64,000 nt of DNA, taken from NCBI RefSeq assembly GCF_900114345.1, contig NZ_FOZJ01000003.1:434001-498000 (forward strand), written 5' to 3'. The position numbers and the translations under genes are program-made. Numbering within the stretch: the stretch's first letter is position 1; each line of letters begins with the position of its first letter. Shown piece by piece: positions 15,171 to 24,084 of the stretch. Under the pieces are notes generated by a model, which was not told where the DNA came from, made no database searches, and saw nothing but the letters and a program-made list of their open reading frames with translations. The DNA is from Microbacterium sp. cf046 (GTDB taxonomy: Bacteria; Actinomycetota; Actinomycetes; Actinomycetales; Microbacteriaceae).

Positions 15171-17618
15171 TCAGCCGGCGGTGAGTGTGAGGGTGGCAGG
15201 GGCCATCCCGGCCGCAGACACCGTCACCGTGATCGTTCCTGCGCCGGTAGGTCGCACGATCGCCAGGGCCCGCCCGTCGTAGGTCGTCACCTCTGTCGCG
15301 CCGAACGATTCCTCGGTGCGCGCTCGACCGGTGCCGATCCCGGCGAGCACGGCAGGCCCATCGACGCTCACGCTCACGACACGGTCCGCGTCGCCGACGG
15401 TCGTGCCCGCGGCATCCGTCAGCGCGATCTCGACGTACGCGAGGTCGTCGGAGCTCGCTGCGATCGACGAGCGCTCGGCGGTCACCGTCAGGAAGGTCTC
15501 GCCGGTCGCGGTGCGCAGCGTGTGTCTGCCGGTCTCGGCACCTCCGGTGCGCGCGATCGCCACGAGCTCGCCCGGGCGGTACTCGGTTTCGAAGCGCGCG
15601 ACGAAGGCCTTCTCCGCCCCGACACGCGCCGTCCCCACGGTCGCGCCGTCGAGCTGGAGCTCGACCTCGTCCGCGTCGCTGTACACATCCACCCGGACGG
15701 GGGAGCCGGGCTCGACGGCCCAGGTCCAGCGCGCGATCGCGTCGTCCCACGACCACGGCGTCAGGAAGGTCGGGCGCCCGTGATGCTGCGGGCGGTGCAC
15801 CGCGATGTAGGGGGCCGAGCGCAGCCCGTAGACGATCTCGCGGTAGTACGACACGGTGCGCCGGTAGCCCGTGATGTCGATGTCGCCGCACTCGGCGAGG
15901 AGGTAGGGGTACGGCCCCGACGTGCCGGTGGCGACATAGCCGTCGGCATCGGTGTAGTCGACGCGCCCGATGCCGGCCTCGCCGATGTAGTCCCACCCCG
16001 TCCAGGTGAAGTCCCCGATCACGTGCGGAAGCCGCGTGACGAGATCCCACATGCGGTCGATGCGCTCGGGGAACGTCTCCGAGCCCACGATCACCCGGTT
16101 CGGGAAGAGCCCGGCGTCCAGCTCGTAGCGCGAGTCCGCGTAATTGAACCCCACGATGTCGAGCACCGCCGCCGACTCCTCGGTCGAGTCGGTGATCAGC
16201 GACGACGCGTTCATGAGCGACATCTGCTCGCCCATGTTCGCCATCATCGTGTTGGGGTCGGACGCCTCGCCTTCCCCGTCCGCCGCCGCAGCCGCCGCCA
16301 TCGCCTCCTGCATGCGGTCGAGATTCGCGATGATCCCGTTGATGCCGTTCGTGACGAAGCGCGTGTCATCGAGTGCGCGCACACCCTCGGCGAGGCGCCG
16401 GCTCCAGGCTGACCCGATGGGCGTCGCGAGCTCGAGGATCTCGTTGCCGATCGAGTACATGACCACGCTCGGGTGGTTGAAGTCCTTCGCCACCAGCGCC
16501 GCGACATCGTCCTGCCAGCGCTCCGAGAACGTCAGCGATGAGTCGAACGCCGTCTTCGAGCGCGTCCAGACGTCGCTCAGCTCGTCCATCACGAGCACGC
16601 CGTGGCGGTCGCACGCATCGAGCATCGCCCGGCTCATCGGGTTGTGCGCGCTGCGCAGCGCATTGAAGCCGGCAGCCTTCAGCAGCCGGACACGACGGTC
16701 CTCGGCGGCCCCGATCGTGGCCGCGCCGAGCGGGCCGTTGTCGTGGTGCACGCACGCGCCGCGCATCTTCACGGTCTGCCCGTTGATGCGCAGGCCGTTC
16801 GCCGGGTCCAACTGCAGACGACGGATGCCGAACCGCGTCGTCTCCTCGTCGACAGGGCCGCCGTCGAGGTCGGTCAGGACGGCGCGTACGCTGTAGAGGT
16901 CGGGGGAGTCGGGGTGCCAGAGGCTCGGTTCGGCGACGCTCAGGCGAGCCCGCGCTGTGGCGACCTCGCCGGGCAGGACAGTCAGGGGCGACGAACCCGC
17001 GGCCACCTCGGCGCCGTCCGGCCCGGTCACCGACCAAGAGATGCGGCTCGTCGAGGTGTGCCGCGCGACATTCTCGACCGTCGTGGCGATGGAGATCACG
17101 GCGCGGTCGTCATCGATGTCCGGTGTGGTCACGCGCGTGCCGCCGAGGGCGATGTGGGTCGGCTCGGCGACCAGGAGGTGCACCGGCCGGTATATGCCCG
17201 CGCCGGTATACCAACGGCTGTCCTTGTGCACGCGCGCCTCGACGGTGATGCGGTTCGCCTCGCCGAAGCGCAGGAACGGGTCGAGGGTCACTGCGAACGC
17301 GGCGTACCCGCCCGCCTGGTGCGCCGCGAACTCGCCGTTCACGAACACCACGGCGTCGCGGTACACGCCTTCGAACTCGACGATGACGGTCTTCTCGCGC
17401 CACTCGGCCGGCACCTCGAAGCTCTTCGCGTACTCGAACACACCACCGGCGTGGTACGCCGCGTGCACACCCTGGTCGCTGTCTGGGGACCGGGGCTGGT
17501 CGCGCTGCGCATCGTGCGGGAGGGTGACGGCGCGCGGGGCGGTCGCGGCATCGGCGGACTCGAACGCGCCCAGTTTGGGGCCGACCGTCCAGCCGTCGGT
17601 GAAGGGTACGCGGATCAT
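15171..17618 (-). CDS. Glycoside hydrolase family 2 enzyme
   Basis: An 815-aa cytoplasmic GH2 enzyme. An N-terminal sugar-binding jelly roll (residues about 1-165, with FVNGEFAAHQAGGYAAF) is followed by the Ig-like domain and the TIM barrel, with acid/base Glu in SIGNE near residue 392. The probable nucleophile Glu is in VGSETFPER near residue 515. The C-terminus has DUF4982-like and Ig-like (ITVTVSAAG) modules. Between the catalytic glutamates is an Ala/Gly/Met-rich insertion (EAMAAAAAADGEGE region). ATG 17618 follows AGGAGA; a TTG 66 nt upstream is not needed. GH2 covers beta-galactosidases and arabinosidase-like activities. The operator upstream links it to arabinose/furanose uptake. Confidence 0.9.
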   Translation of the reverse strand: MIRVPFTDGWTVGPKLGAFESADAATAPRAVTLPHDAQRDQPRSPDSDQGVHAAYHAGGVFEYAKSFEVPAEWREKTVIVEFEGVYRDAVVFVNGEFAAHQAGGYAAFAVTLDPFLRFGEANRITVEARVHKDSRWYTGAGIYRPVHLLVAEPTHIALGGTRVTTPDIDDDRAVISIATTVENVARHTSTSRISWSVTGPDGAEVAAGSSPLTVLPGEVATARARLSVAEPSLWHPDSPDLYSVRAVLTDLDGGPVDEETTRFGIRRLQLDPANGLRINGQTVKMRGACVHHDNGPLGAATIGAAEDRRVRLLKAAGFNALRSAHNPMSRAMLDACDRHGVLVMDELSDVWTRSKTAFDSSLTFSERWQDDVAALVAKDFNHPSVVMYSIGNEILELATPIGSAWSRRLAEGVRALDDTRFVTNGINGIIANLDRMQEAMAAAAAADGEGEASDPNTMMANMGEQMSLMNASSLITDSTEESAAVLDIVGFNYADSRYELDAGLFPNRVIVGSETFPERIDRMWDLVTRLPHVIGDFTWTGWDYIGEAGIGRVDYTDADGYVATGTSGPYPYLLAECGDIDITGYRRTVSYYREIVYGLRSAPYIAVHRPQHHGRPTFLTPWSWDDAIARWTWAVEPGSPVRVDVYSDADEVELQLDGATVGTARVGAEKAFVARFETEYRPGELVAIARTGGAETGRHTLRTATGETFLTVTAERSSIAASSDDLAYVEIALTDAAGTTVGDADRVVSVSVDGPAVLAGIGTGRARTEESFGATEVTTYDGRALAIVRPTGAGTITVTVSAAGMAPATLTLTAG

Positions 17619-17705
17619 GTGCCGTCTCCTCGAGCGGGTTCGCGGGGCGCCGGATCGACCGAATCCGGTCGCGCGCTGCCACAAGCTTGTCAGATCCAGC
17701 TGCGG

Positions 17706-17721
17706 ATGTTACCGGTCACGT
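17706..17721. promoter_or_regulatory. Arabinose-locus LacI operator before GH2 gene
   Basis: ATGTTACCGGTCACGT matches the consensus ATGTTACCGGTAACAT at 14/16 positions. It lies in the gap between the upstream LacI gene and the GH2 start. On the coding strand it contains a TAACAT that could be the -10 box, so bound repressor would occlude the promoter. Confidence 0.65.
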
Positions 17722-17739
17722 CGCGGCCGCATGCTGTGC

Positions 17740-18756
17740 TCAGGCGCTCGGCGACCGGGTGGACTCCCGCACGATGAGGTGGGTCGGCAGCGGCGTGTCC
17801 TCGGTCACACTGTCTGGTTCCTCGACCGCGACCAGCACCTTCTGCATGATGAGCTCGCCGAGGGCGGCGAAGTCCTGCCGCACGGTCGTGAGCGGTGGAT
17901 AGAGGTACGCCGCTTCGGGCACGTCGTCGAATCCGACGACGCTCACGTCCTCGGGAACCCGGAGTCCGCGTTCGCGCAGTGCCGACAGCAGACCGATCGC
18001 CATGAGGTCGTTCGCGGCGAAGATCGCCGTGCCGGGCCCCACGTCCAGCTCCGCGCCGATGCGGTGGCCACTGGCCGCGGACCAGTCGCCGTAGACGGGG
18101 TCGACGGTCTCGAGCCGGCGGGAGGCGAGTTCGTCGCGCCACCCCCGGACGCGCTCGAGCGCGTCCGGTGCGCGACTGGCCCCGGCGACATGCAGGATGC
18201 GGGTGTGCCCGAGCTCGGCGAGGTGACGCACCGCGGCCCGCGCGCCCCGGTACTGGTCGATCGACACGATCAGCGGGCTGCGGCGACCCGTTGAGGCGGC
18301 CGCGACCACGGGGATGCTGAGGTCGAGTCCGCGTACCACCTCCAGGACGCCGACATCCACGACGATCAGGACGATCGCGTCGACCCGCTGTCGAAGAAGC
18401 CCCTCGATCACACCGCGCACGCCGTCGGGATCGGGATCCAGCGCGCTCACGGTCTCGACGTTGTAGCGCTCCGCTCGCGCGGCGAAGTTGAAGCTCATCG
18501 CGATCGAGGTGGGGCCGTAATCGGAGACGCCGGGCGCGACGAGCCCGATCGTGCGAGTGCGTCGTGTGACCAGCGCCCGGGCCGCGGGCGAAGGGCTGTA
18601 GCGCAACTGGGCGATCGCGCTCTGCACGCGCTCGCGCGTCGCCGGCCGCACATTCGGCAGGTCGTTGAGCACGCGCGAGACGGTCTGGTGCGAGACCCCC
18701 GCGAGACGCGCCACATCGAAGATGTTGGCGGCACGGGCGGACTTGTCGTCCGTCAC
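17740..18756 (-). CDS. LacI-family regulator (arabinose locus, copy A)
   Basis: A 338-aa LacI/GalR regulator with [26 protein letters not shown] and hinge [10 protein letters not shown]. The effector domain carries [17 protein letters not shown] and [21 protein letters not shown]. The start overlaps the stop of the second ATPase by 4 nt, so it is the last-but-one gene of that unit, just before GH2. Its recognition helix (HQTVSRV) is nearly identical to that of the second LacI gene at 25348. Both probably bind the ATGTTACCGGTAACAT sites in this locus while sensing different sugars. Confidence 0.92.
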   Translation of the reverse strand: MTDDKSARAANIFDVARLAGVSHQTVSRVLNDLPNVRPATRERVQSAIAQLRYSPSPAARALVTRRTRTIGLVAPGVSDYGPTSIAMSFNFAARAERYNVETVSALDPDPDGVRGVIEGLLRQRVDAIVLIVVDVGVLEVVRGLDLSIPVVAAASTGRRSPLIVSIDQYRGARAAVRHLAELGHTRILHVAGASRAPDALERVRGWRDELASRRLETVDPVYGDWSAASGHRIGAELDVGPGTAIFAANDLMAIGLLSALRERGLRVPEDVSVVGFDDVPEAAYLYPPLTTVRQDFAALGELIMQKVLVAVEEPDSVTEDTPLPTHLIVRESTRSPSA

Positions 18757-20339
18757 TCCGGCCCTCCGCTCGTCGCGGCGTCACGGGGTGCGGCGGCGTC
18801 AGGAGGTGCCGCGGCGAGCACGCTCTCGCTGAGCTCATCGGGCTGGGCGACCAGGGCCATGAGGGATTCGACGGTGAGGTCCTCGGAGGGAAGCGTCTCG
18901 ACGATGCGCCCGGCGCGGAGGACTGCCACGCGGCTCGCGACGCGGAGGACCTCTTCGAGCTCGGCCGAGATGAACACGACGGACAGACCGTTGTCGGCGA
19001 GTTCGCCGACCAGATTCTGGATCTCGACCTTGGCGCCGACATCGATCCCGCGAGTCGGTTCGTCCAGGACGATTACCCGCGGCGACAGGGCGAGCAGCCG
19101 TGCCAGCAGCACCTTCTGCTGGTTGCCGCCGGAGAGCGTGCCCGCCGGTCGGTCGGGGTCGGCCGGCCGGATGTCCAGCGCCTCGATCCAGCTCATCGCC
19201 AGCTCGCGGCGACGCTGGGGTCGCATGCGTCGAAGGATGCCGCGCTCGGACTGCAGGGCGAGCGTGATGTTCTCCTGCACGCTGAGCTCGCTGATGATGC
19301 CCTCGCTGCGACGGTTCTCCGACGAGTACACGACGCCGAGCGAGATCGCCTTGCGCGGGCTGGTCAGATCGACCGGCTGTCCGCTGATCGTGATGATCCC
19401 AGCATCCAGCCTGTCGATCCCCGTCACGGCGCGCGCGAGCTCCGTTCTTCCCGATCCGAGCAGCCCGGCCAGGCCGAGCACCTCGCCTTCGGCGAGCTCG
19501 ATCGCAGCGCCGGTGATGCCGGGCGCCCGAGTGACTCCTTCACTCCGGATGACCGGCACGGCCTCGGGCGGCGCGGGCTCCACGCGCGCCCGCGTGCCGA
19601 GCTCAGCGGCACTGCGGCCGAGCATCTTCTGCACGAGATCGATGCGCAGCAGCTCCGACGGCACGTATTCGCCGACGAGCCGGCCGCCGCGCAGCACGGT
19701 GATCCGGTCGCAGATCTCGTAGACCTGCTCGAGGAAGTGCGAAACGAAAAGGATCGCGACGCCGCGCTGCGTCAGATCGCGCATCACCCGGAACAGCTCG
19801 GCGACCTCGTCGACGTCGAGGCTCGAGGTGGGCTCGTCGAGGACGAGCACGCGGACGTCGGTCGAGATCGCCCGCGCGATCGCGACGAGCTGCTGCACGG
19901 CGAGGGAGTGGGTGCCCAGGATCGAGGCCGGGTCGATCTCGAGCCCGAGATCCGCCAGCACCGCTCGCGCCCGCACGCGCATGGCCCGCCAGTCGATCAC
20001 ACCGAGCCGGCGCGGCTCCCGCCCGAGGCAGATGTTCTCCGCGACCGTCAGATTCGGCAGCAGGTCGATCTCCTGGTACACCGTGCTGATTCCCGCTCGC
20101 AGCGCGTCGATCGGCGCGGCGAAATGCACGCGCTCGCCACCGAGGCGCACCTCCCCGGCATCCAGTCGCTGGGCACCGGTGAGCGCCTTGATGAGTGTCG
20201 ACTTGCCGGCGCCGTTCTCACCCATGAGCGAATGGACCTCGCCGGGGAACATCCGGAAGTCGACGCCGTCCAACGCGGTCTCGGCACCGAACCGGACCGT
20301 CACTCCCGTGAGCTCCAGGAGCGGCGGCGGCTCGTCCAT
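18753..20339 (-). CDS. Second sugar ABC importer ATPase (YtfR-like paralogue)
   Basis: A 528-aa double-ABC ATPase. Domain 1 has Walker [10 protein letters not shown] near residue 43, LAVQQLVAIARAI and VLDEPTSSLD. Domain 2 has [17 protein letters not shown] and [10 protein letters not shown]. It closely resembles the ATPase encoded at 22463 (shared SHFLxQVYEIxDRITVLR and similar spacing), so it looks like a duplication. It lies 67 nt after permease 2. ATG 20339 is preferred: it begins the conserved domain and has a CATAAT hexamer 6 nt upstream, suggesting its own leaderless promoter. It may give an alternative or hetero-dimeric motor. Confidence 0.9.
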   Translation of the reverse strand: MDEPPPLLELTGVTVRFGAETALDGVDFRMFPGEVHSLMGENGAGKSTLIKALTGAQRLDAGEVRLGGERVHFAAPIDALRAGISTVYQEIDLLPNLTVAENICLGREPRRLGVIDWRAMRVRARAVLADLGLEIDPASILGTHSLAVQQLVAIARAISTDVRVLVLDEPTSSLDVDEVAELFRVMRDLTQRGVAILFVSHFLEQVYEICDRITVLRGGRLVGEYVPSELLRIDLVQKMLGRSAAELGTRARVEPAPPEAVPVIRSEGVTRAPGITGAAIELAEGEVLGLAGLLGSGRTELARAVTGIDRLDAGIITISGQPVDLTSPRKAISLGVVYSSENRRSEGIISELSVQENITLALQSERGILRRMRPQRRRELAMSWIEALDIRPADPDRPAGTLSGGNQQKVLLARLLALSPRVIVLDEPTRGIDVGAKVEIQNLVGELADNGLSVVFISAELEEVLRVASRVAVLRAGRIVETLPSEDLTVESLMALVAQPDELSESVLAAAPPDAAAPRDAATSGGPE

Positions 20340-20345
20340 TCCGCC

Positions 20346-20351
20346 ATTATG
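20346..20351 (-). promoter_or_regulatory. -10 box (CATAAT) before second ATPase
   Basis: On the minus strand CATAAT is followed by 6 nt and then ATG 20339. No good -35 or Shine-Dalgarno is visible. The arrangement matches the other leaderless starts in the window. Confidence 0.4.
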
Positions 20352-20406
20352 TCGCGTCGTCCGAGCGCCGCCCCTCACCGCGCCGCCGCTCACGGGCCCG
20401 CCCGGA

Positions 20407-21429
20407 CTACCGCCGCCTGTCGGCGCGCGAGACGATCACACGCTGGACGACGATGAACAGCAGCAGCAGGGCGCCGATGATGATCCGCGTCCAGGACTGC
20501 TCGGCGCCCATGAAGGAGATCACCGACGTGATCGTCGCGTAGACGAGCACGCCGACCAGCGAGCCGAGCACATATCCGCTCCCGCCCGTCAGGATCGTCC
20601 CGCCGATCACGACCGCGGCGATCGTGTCGAGTTCGGTGCCGACGCCGTTGAGCGGGTAGCCGGCGCCCGAGTACGCGGTCAGCACCAGACCGGCGAGGCC
20701 GCCGCACACGCCGCTGATGACGTACACCAGCACCTTCGTGCGAGCGACAGGCAGGCCCATCAGCCGCGCCGACTGCTCGCTGCCGCCGATCGCGTAGATC
20801 GTGCGTCCGAACCGGGTCCACTGCAGCACGTACACACCGATCGCGACCACCAGCAGCGCGATGATCCCGGTCGGGGTGATGTACCAGCCCGCGAGCTGGA
20901 AGCGCGTCGACTGGAGCCAGAGGATCGCGGGGTCCTCGACCTTGATCGAGGAGAGGCTCACGACGAAAGCCAGCCCGCGCGCCAGGAAGAGCCCCGCGAG
21001 GGAGGCGATGAACGGCTGCACGTCGAAGTACTGCACGAGCACGCCGATCAGCAGTCCGATGGCCGCACCGCCCAGGATCATCAGCGGGATCACCACCGCC
21101 GCGGGCAGGCCATCGGCCAGCAGCTTCGCGCACAGGATCCCGGTGAACGCCATCACGGAGCCCACTGACAGGTCGATGCCGCCCGTGAGGATCACGAAGG
21201 TCATGCCGACGGCGAGGATCACCAGATACGCGTTGTCCAGCAGGAGCGAGGACAGGTTGCGAGGGGTGATGAAGTTGCCGAACGCGATCTGGGCACCGAC
21301 GAGCAGCACGATCAGGATCACGAGCGCGGCGAATGTCGGCAGCAGGGAGGAGTGCCGGTTCATGAACGTGCGGTAGCGCGACGCGCCGGCAACCGTTCGC
21401 CGGGTCGGGGTCTCGAGACTCGTGGTCAC
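20407..21429 (-). CDS. Sugar ABC importer permease (YjfF-like)
   Basis: A 340-aa BPD_transp_2 permease. Typical segments are VGMTFVILTGGIDLSVGSVMAF, VQPFIASLAGLFLARGLAF, RFGRTIYAIGGSEQSARLMGL and TELDTIAAVVIGGTILTGGSGYVLG. By these and its position it resembles YjfF, the second permease of the Ytf galactofuranose importer. It overlaps the preceding permease by 4 nt. Inner membrane, about nine helices. Confidence 0.88.
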   Translation of the reverse strand: MTTSLETPTRRTVAGASRYRTFMNRHSSLLPTFAALVILIVLLVGAQIAFGNFITPRNLSSLLLDNAYLVILAVGMTFVILTGGIDLSVGSVMAFTGILCAKLLADGLPAAVVIPLMILGGAAIGLLIGVLVQYFDVQPFIASLAGLFLARGLAFVVSLSSIKVEDPAILWLQSTRFQLAGWYITPTGIIALLVVAIGVYVLQWTRFGRTIYAIGGSEQSARLMGLPVARTKVLVYVISGVCGGLAGLVLTAYSGAGYPLNGVGTELDTIAAVVIGGTILTGGSGYVLGSLVGVLVYATITSVISFMGAEQSWTRIIIGALLLLFIVVQRVIVSRADRRR

Positions 21430-22466
21430 GATGCCACCTCCGCATTCCGTGGCGTGCTGCGCGAGCGCAGCGATCGTCCGACGTTGCGCGCGAGGCGGTG
21501 CACCCGCGGCGATTGGATCAGGACCACGATGATCACCACGCTGGCCATGAAGACCGGGCTCGCGGCGGGCGGCACTCCCAGGAACGTGATGGTCGAGGTG
21601 AGGGTCTGGATCGTGAACACGCCGATCACGGTGCCCGCGATCGTGAATTTACCGCCGGTGAGCGCGGTGCCTCCGAGCACCACCGCGAGGATCGCGTAGA
21701 GCTCGATGTACAGGCCGGCCGCATTCGCATCAGCCGCCATGATGTTCGAGCTGTAGAGGATCCCGGCGATGCCGGCCAGGACGCCGCTCGCGACGTACGC
21801 GCCCCAGATGATTCCGCGCGACCGCACGCCGGCGAGCCGGCTCGCGACGGGGTTGATCCCCACCGACTCGGTGAGCACCCCGAGCGCGGTCCGCCGTTCG
21901 ATGATCGCGATGATCACGATCGCGGCGACGGAGACGAAGAACGCGAACGGCAGCCCGATCACGTACCCCTGCGACATGAACTTGTACGGATCGCTGTTGA
22001 CGGTGGTGATGAAGCCCTCGGTGATCAGGAGTGCGATCCCTCGCCCGGCGAGCATGAGCACGAGGGTCGCGATGATCGGCTGGATGCCGAGCACGGCGAC
22101 GAGGAATCCGTTCCAGACTCCGAGGACGAGCGAGACCAGGACGCCGACCCCGATCGCGACGGCCACGGTCCCGAGGCTGTTGGGGGAGTCCGAGGTGTCG
22201 ATGATGGTCAGCGCCACCGCCCCGGAGACCGCCATGATCGCGCCGACCGACAGGTCGATGCCCCGTGTGGCGATCACGATCGTCATTCCGAGTGCCACGA
22301 GCATGAGTGGAGCGCTGTTGCGGAGGATGTCGATCAGCGAGCCGTAGAGCTCGCCGTCGCGGACGGTGATGCTGAGGAACGACGGCCGTGAAGCCGTGTT
22401 GAGCGCGATGAGCGCGATGAGCGCCGCTGTCGGCCAGAACAGCCGGTGCCGCAGGATCTTCTTCAC
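21426..22466 (-). CDS. Sugar ABC importer permease (YtfT-like)
   Basis: A 346-aa BPD_transp_2 permease beginning MKKILRHRLFWPTAALIALIALN. Family motifs are LGMTIVIATRGIDLSVGAIMAVSG and YIELYAILAVVLGGTALTGGKF. It overlaps the ATPase by 4 nt at its start and the second permease by 4 nt at its end, so the three are translationally coupled. With the YjfF-like protein it would form the furanose/arabinose import channel. Confidence 0.88.
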   Translation of the reverse strand: MKKILRHRLFWPTAALIALIALNTASRPSFLSITVRDGELYGSLIDILRNSAPLMLVALGMTIVIATRGIDLSVGAIMAVSGAVALTIIDTSDSPNSLGTVAVAIGVGVLVSLVLGVWNGFLVAVLGIQPIIATLVLMLAGRGIALLITEGFITTVNSDPYKFMSQGYVIGLPFAFFVSVAAIVIIAIIERRTALGVLTESVGINPVASRLAGVRSRGIIWGAYVASGVLAGIAGILYSSNIMAADANAAGLYIELYAILAVVLGGTALTGGKFTIAGTVIGVFTIQTLTSTITFLGVPPAASPVFMASVVIIVVLIQSPRVHRLARNVGRSLRSRSTPRNAEVAS

Positions 22467-23998
22467 GCTGCACTCCCCTCGCCGGCGTTGGCGATGTAGT
22501 CGATGAGACCGTCGAGGTCGACGGTGTGGGATTCGAGCTCCCCGATCCGGCGCCGGTCGCGCATCACCACGACGCGCTGCGCCAATCGAAGCACTTCTTC
22601 GAGTTCGGAGGAGATGAAGATGACGGAGAGTCCCTGCTCCGACAGCTCGGCGACCTTGCGCTGGATGTCGGCCTTCGCACCGATGTCGATGCCTCGCGTG
22701 GGTTCGTCCAGGACCAGCAGCTCCGGTGCGGTCGCGAGCCAGCGTGCCAGGAGCACCTTCTGCTGATTGCCGCCGGAGAGGTTCCGCACCAGCTGGTCGG
22801 GGTCGGCCGGGCGGATGCCGAGCGCGGTCATGTACTCCGAGACGATGGCCTCGCGCTCCGCGCGCCCGACCCTGCGCATCCAGCCGCGCTGCGCCTGGAT
22901 GCCCATCACGATGTTCTCGGCGACCGTCAGGTCGGCGATCAGTCCCTCCGCCCGACGGTCTTCGGAGGAGTAGGCGATGCGCTCGGCGATCGCGTGGCGC
23001 GGCGAGGACATCCGCACCGGAGTCCCGCCCACTTCGACGGTCCCCGAATCCGCGCGGTCCGCCCCGTACAGGAGGCGGACGAGCTCGGTGCGTCCGGACC
23101 CGAGCAGCCCCGCAAGGCCGACGACCTCTCCTTCGTAGACGTCGAGGTCCGTAGGCTCCAGCAGTCCACGGCGACCGATGCCGGTCGCCCGCAGCACCGG
23201 GGCTGCGCTGCGGTCGATCGTGCGATCGGCTGCCCGCGAGATCGCGGCGAGCTCATCGAGCTCGCGGCCGATCATCTTGGTGACCAGGTCACCGCGGGGG
23301 AGGTCGCCGATGAGGTATTCACCCACGAGCTGGCCGTTGCGCAGCACCGTGATGCGGTCGGAGATCTCGTACACCTGATCGAGGAAGTGGCTGACGAACA
23401 GCACCGCCACGCCCGCGTCGCGCAGGTCGCGGATCACCGCGAACAGCTGCTCGACCTCGCCGCGGTCCAGGCTGGAGGTCGGCTCGTCGAGGATGAGCAC
23501 CTTCGCATCCAGCACCATCGCTCTGCTGATCGCGACGAGCTGCTGGATCGCGATCGAGTGGCTGGAGAGGATCGAGCGCGTGTCGATGCGGAGGCCGAGG
23601 CTGTCGAGGTGACGCGCGGCGTCGCGGTGCACGCCCTTCCAGTCGATTCCGCCGCGTGCGCGCGGCTCATGGCCGAGCATCACGTTCTCGCCGACGGAGA
23701 GGTTCGCGCACAGGTTGACCTCCTGGTACACCGTCGAGATGCCGGCCGACTGGGCATCGGCGGTGCTTCCGAACACGCGAGCCTCCCCGGCCACCGTGAT
23801 CGATCCGCTGTCGATCGGGTAGACGCCGGTCAGCGCCTTGATCAGGGTGGACTTGCCGGCGCCGTTCTCTCCCATCAGGGAGTGGATCTCGCCGGCCCGC
23901 AGCACGAAGTCGACGGCATCGAGGGCGAGGACGCCGGGGAAGCGGATCGTGATGTCGCGCATCTCGACGAGTGCGGGGGCTTCAGGGTCCGAGGGCAT
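22463..23998 (-). CDS. Sugar ABC importer ATPase (YtfR-like)
   Basis: A 511-aa double-ABC ATPase of the monosaccharide-import family. Domain 1 has GENGAGKST near residue 44, IAIQQLVAISRAM and ILDEPTSSLD. Domain 2 has [17 protein letters not shown] and [13 protein letters not shown] 23998 opens the conserved region and is 87 nt from the binding-protein stop, with a strong hairpin between them. That hairpin probably lowers expression of the motor and channel relative to the binding protein. The permease start overlaps its stop by 4 nt. Confidence 0.9.
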   Translation of the reverse strand: MPSDPEAPALVEMRDITIRFPGVLALDAVDFVLRAGEIHSLMGENGAGKSTLIKALTGVYPIDSGSITVAGEARVFGSTADAQSAGISTVYQEVNLCANLSVGENVMLGHEPRARGGIDWKGVHRDAARHLDSLGLRIDTRSILSSHSIAIQQLVAISRAMVLDAKVLILDEPTSSLDRGEVEQLFAVIRDLRDAGVAVLFVSHFLDQVYEISDRITVLRNGQLVGEYLIGDLPRGDLVTKMIGRELDELAAISRAADRTIDRSAAPVLRATGIGRRGLLEPTDLDVYEGEVVGLAGLLGSGRTELVRLLYGADRADSGTVEVGGTPVRMSSPRHAIAERIAYSSEDRRAEGLIADLTVAENIVMGIQAQRGWMRRVGRAEREAIVSEYMTALGIRPADPDQLVRNLSGGNQQKVLLARWLATAPELLVLDEPTRGIDIGAKADIQRKVAELSEQGLSVIFISSELEEVLRLAQRVVVMRDRRRIGELESHTVDLDGLIDYIANAGEGSAA

Positions 23999-24019
23999 GG
24001 GTGCAACACCTTCCGGCTG

Positions 24020-24059
24020 GATCGCGCCGGGAACCGTGCGTGCGGTTCCCGGCGCGATC
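24020..24059 (-). terminator. Intercistronic hairpin after binding-protein gene
   Basis: A perfect 16-bp stem (GATCGCGCCGGGAACC against its complement) with an 8-nt loop starts 25 nt after the binding-protein stop and ends 21 nt before the ATPase start. It has no T-tract. It is well placed as a partial terminator or 3'-end stabiliser that raises binding-protein levels above those of the membrane components. Confidence 0.65.
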
Positions 24060-24084
24060 ATCGGCCTGTGGTCGGGCAGATCGA

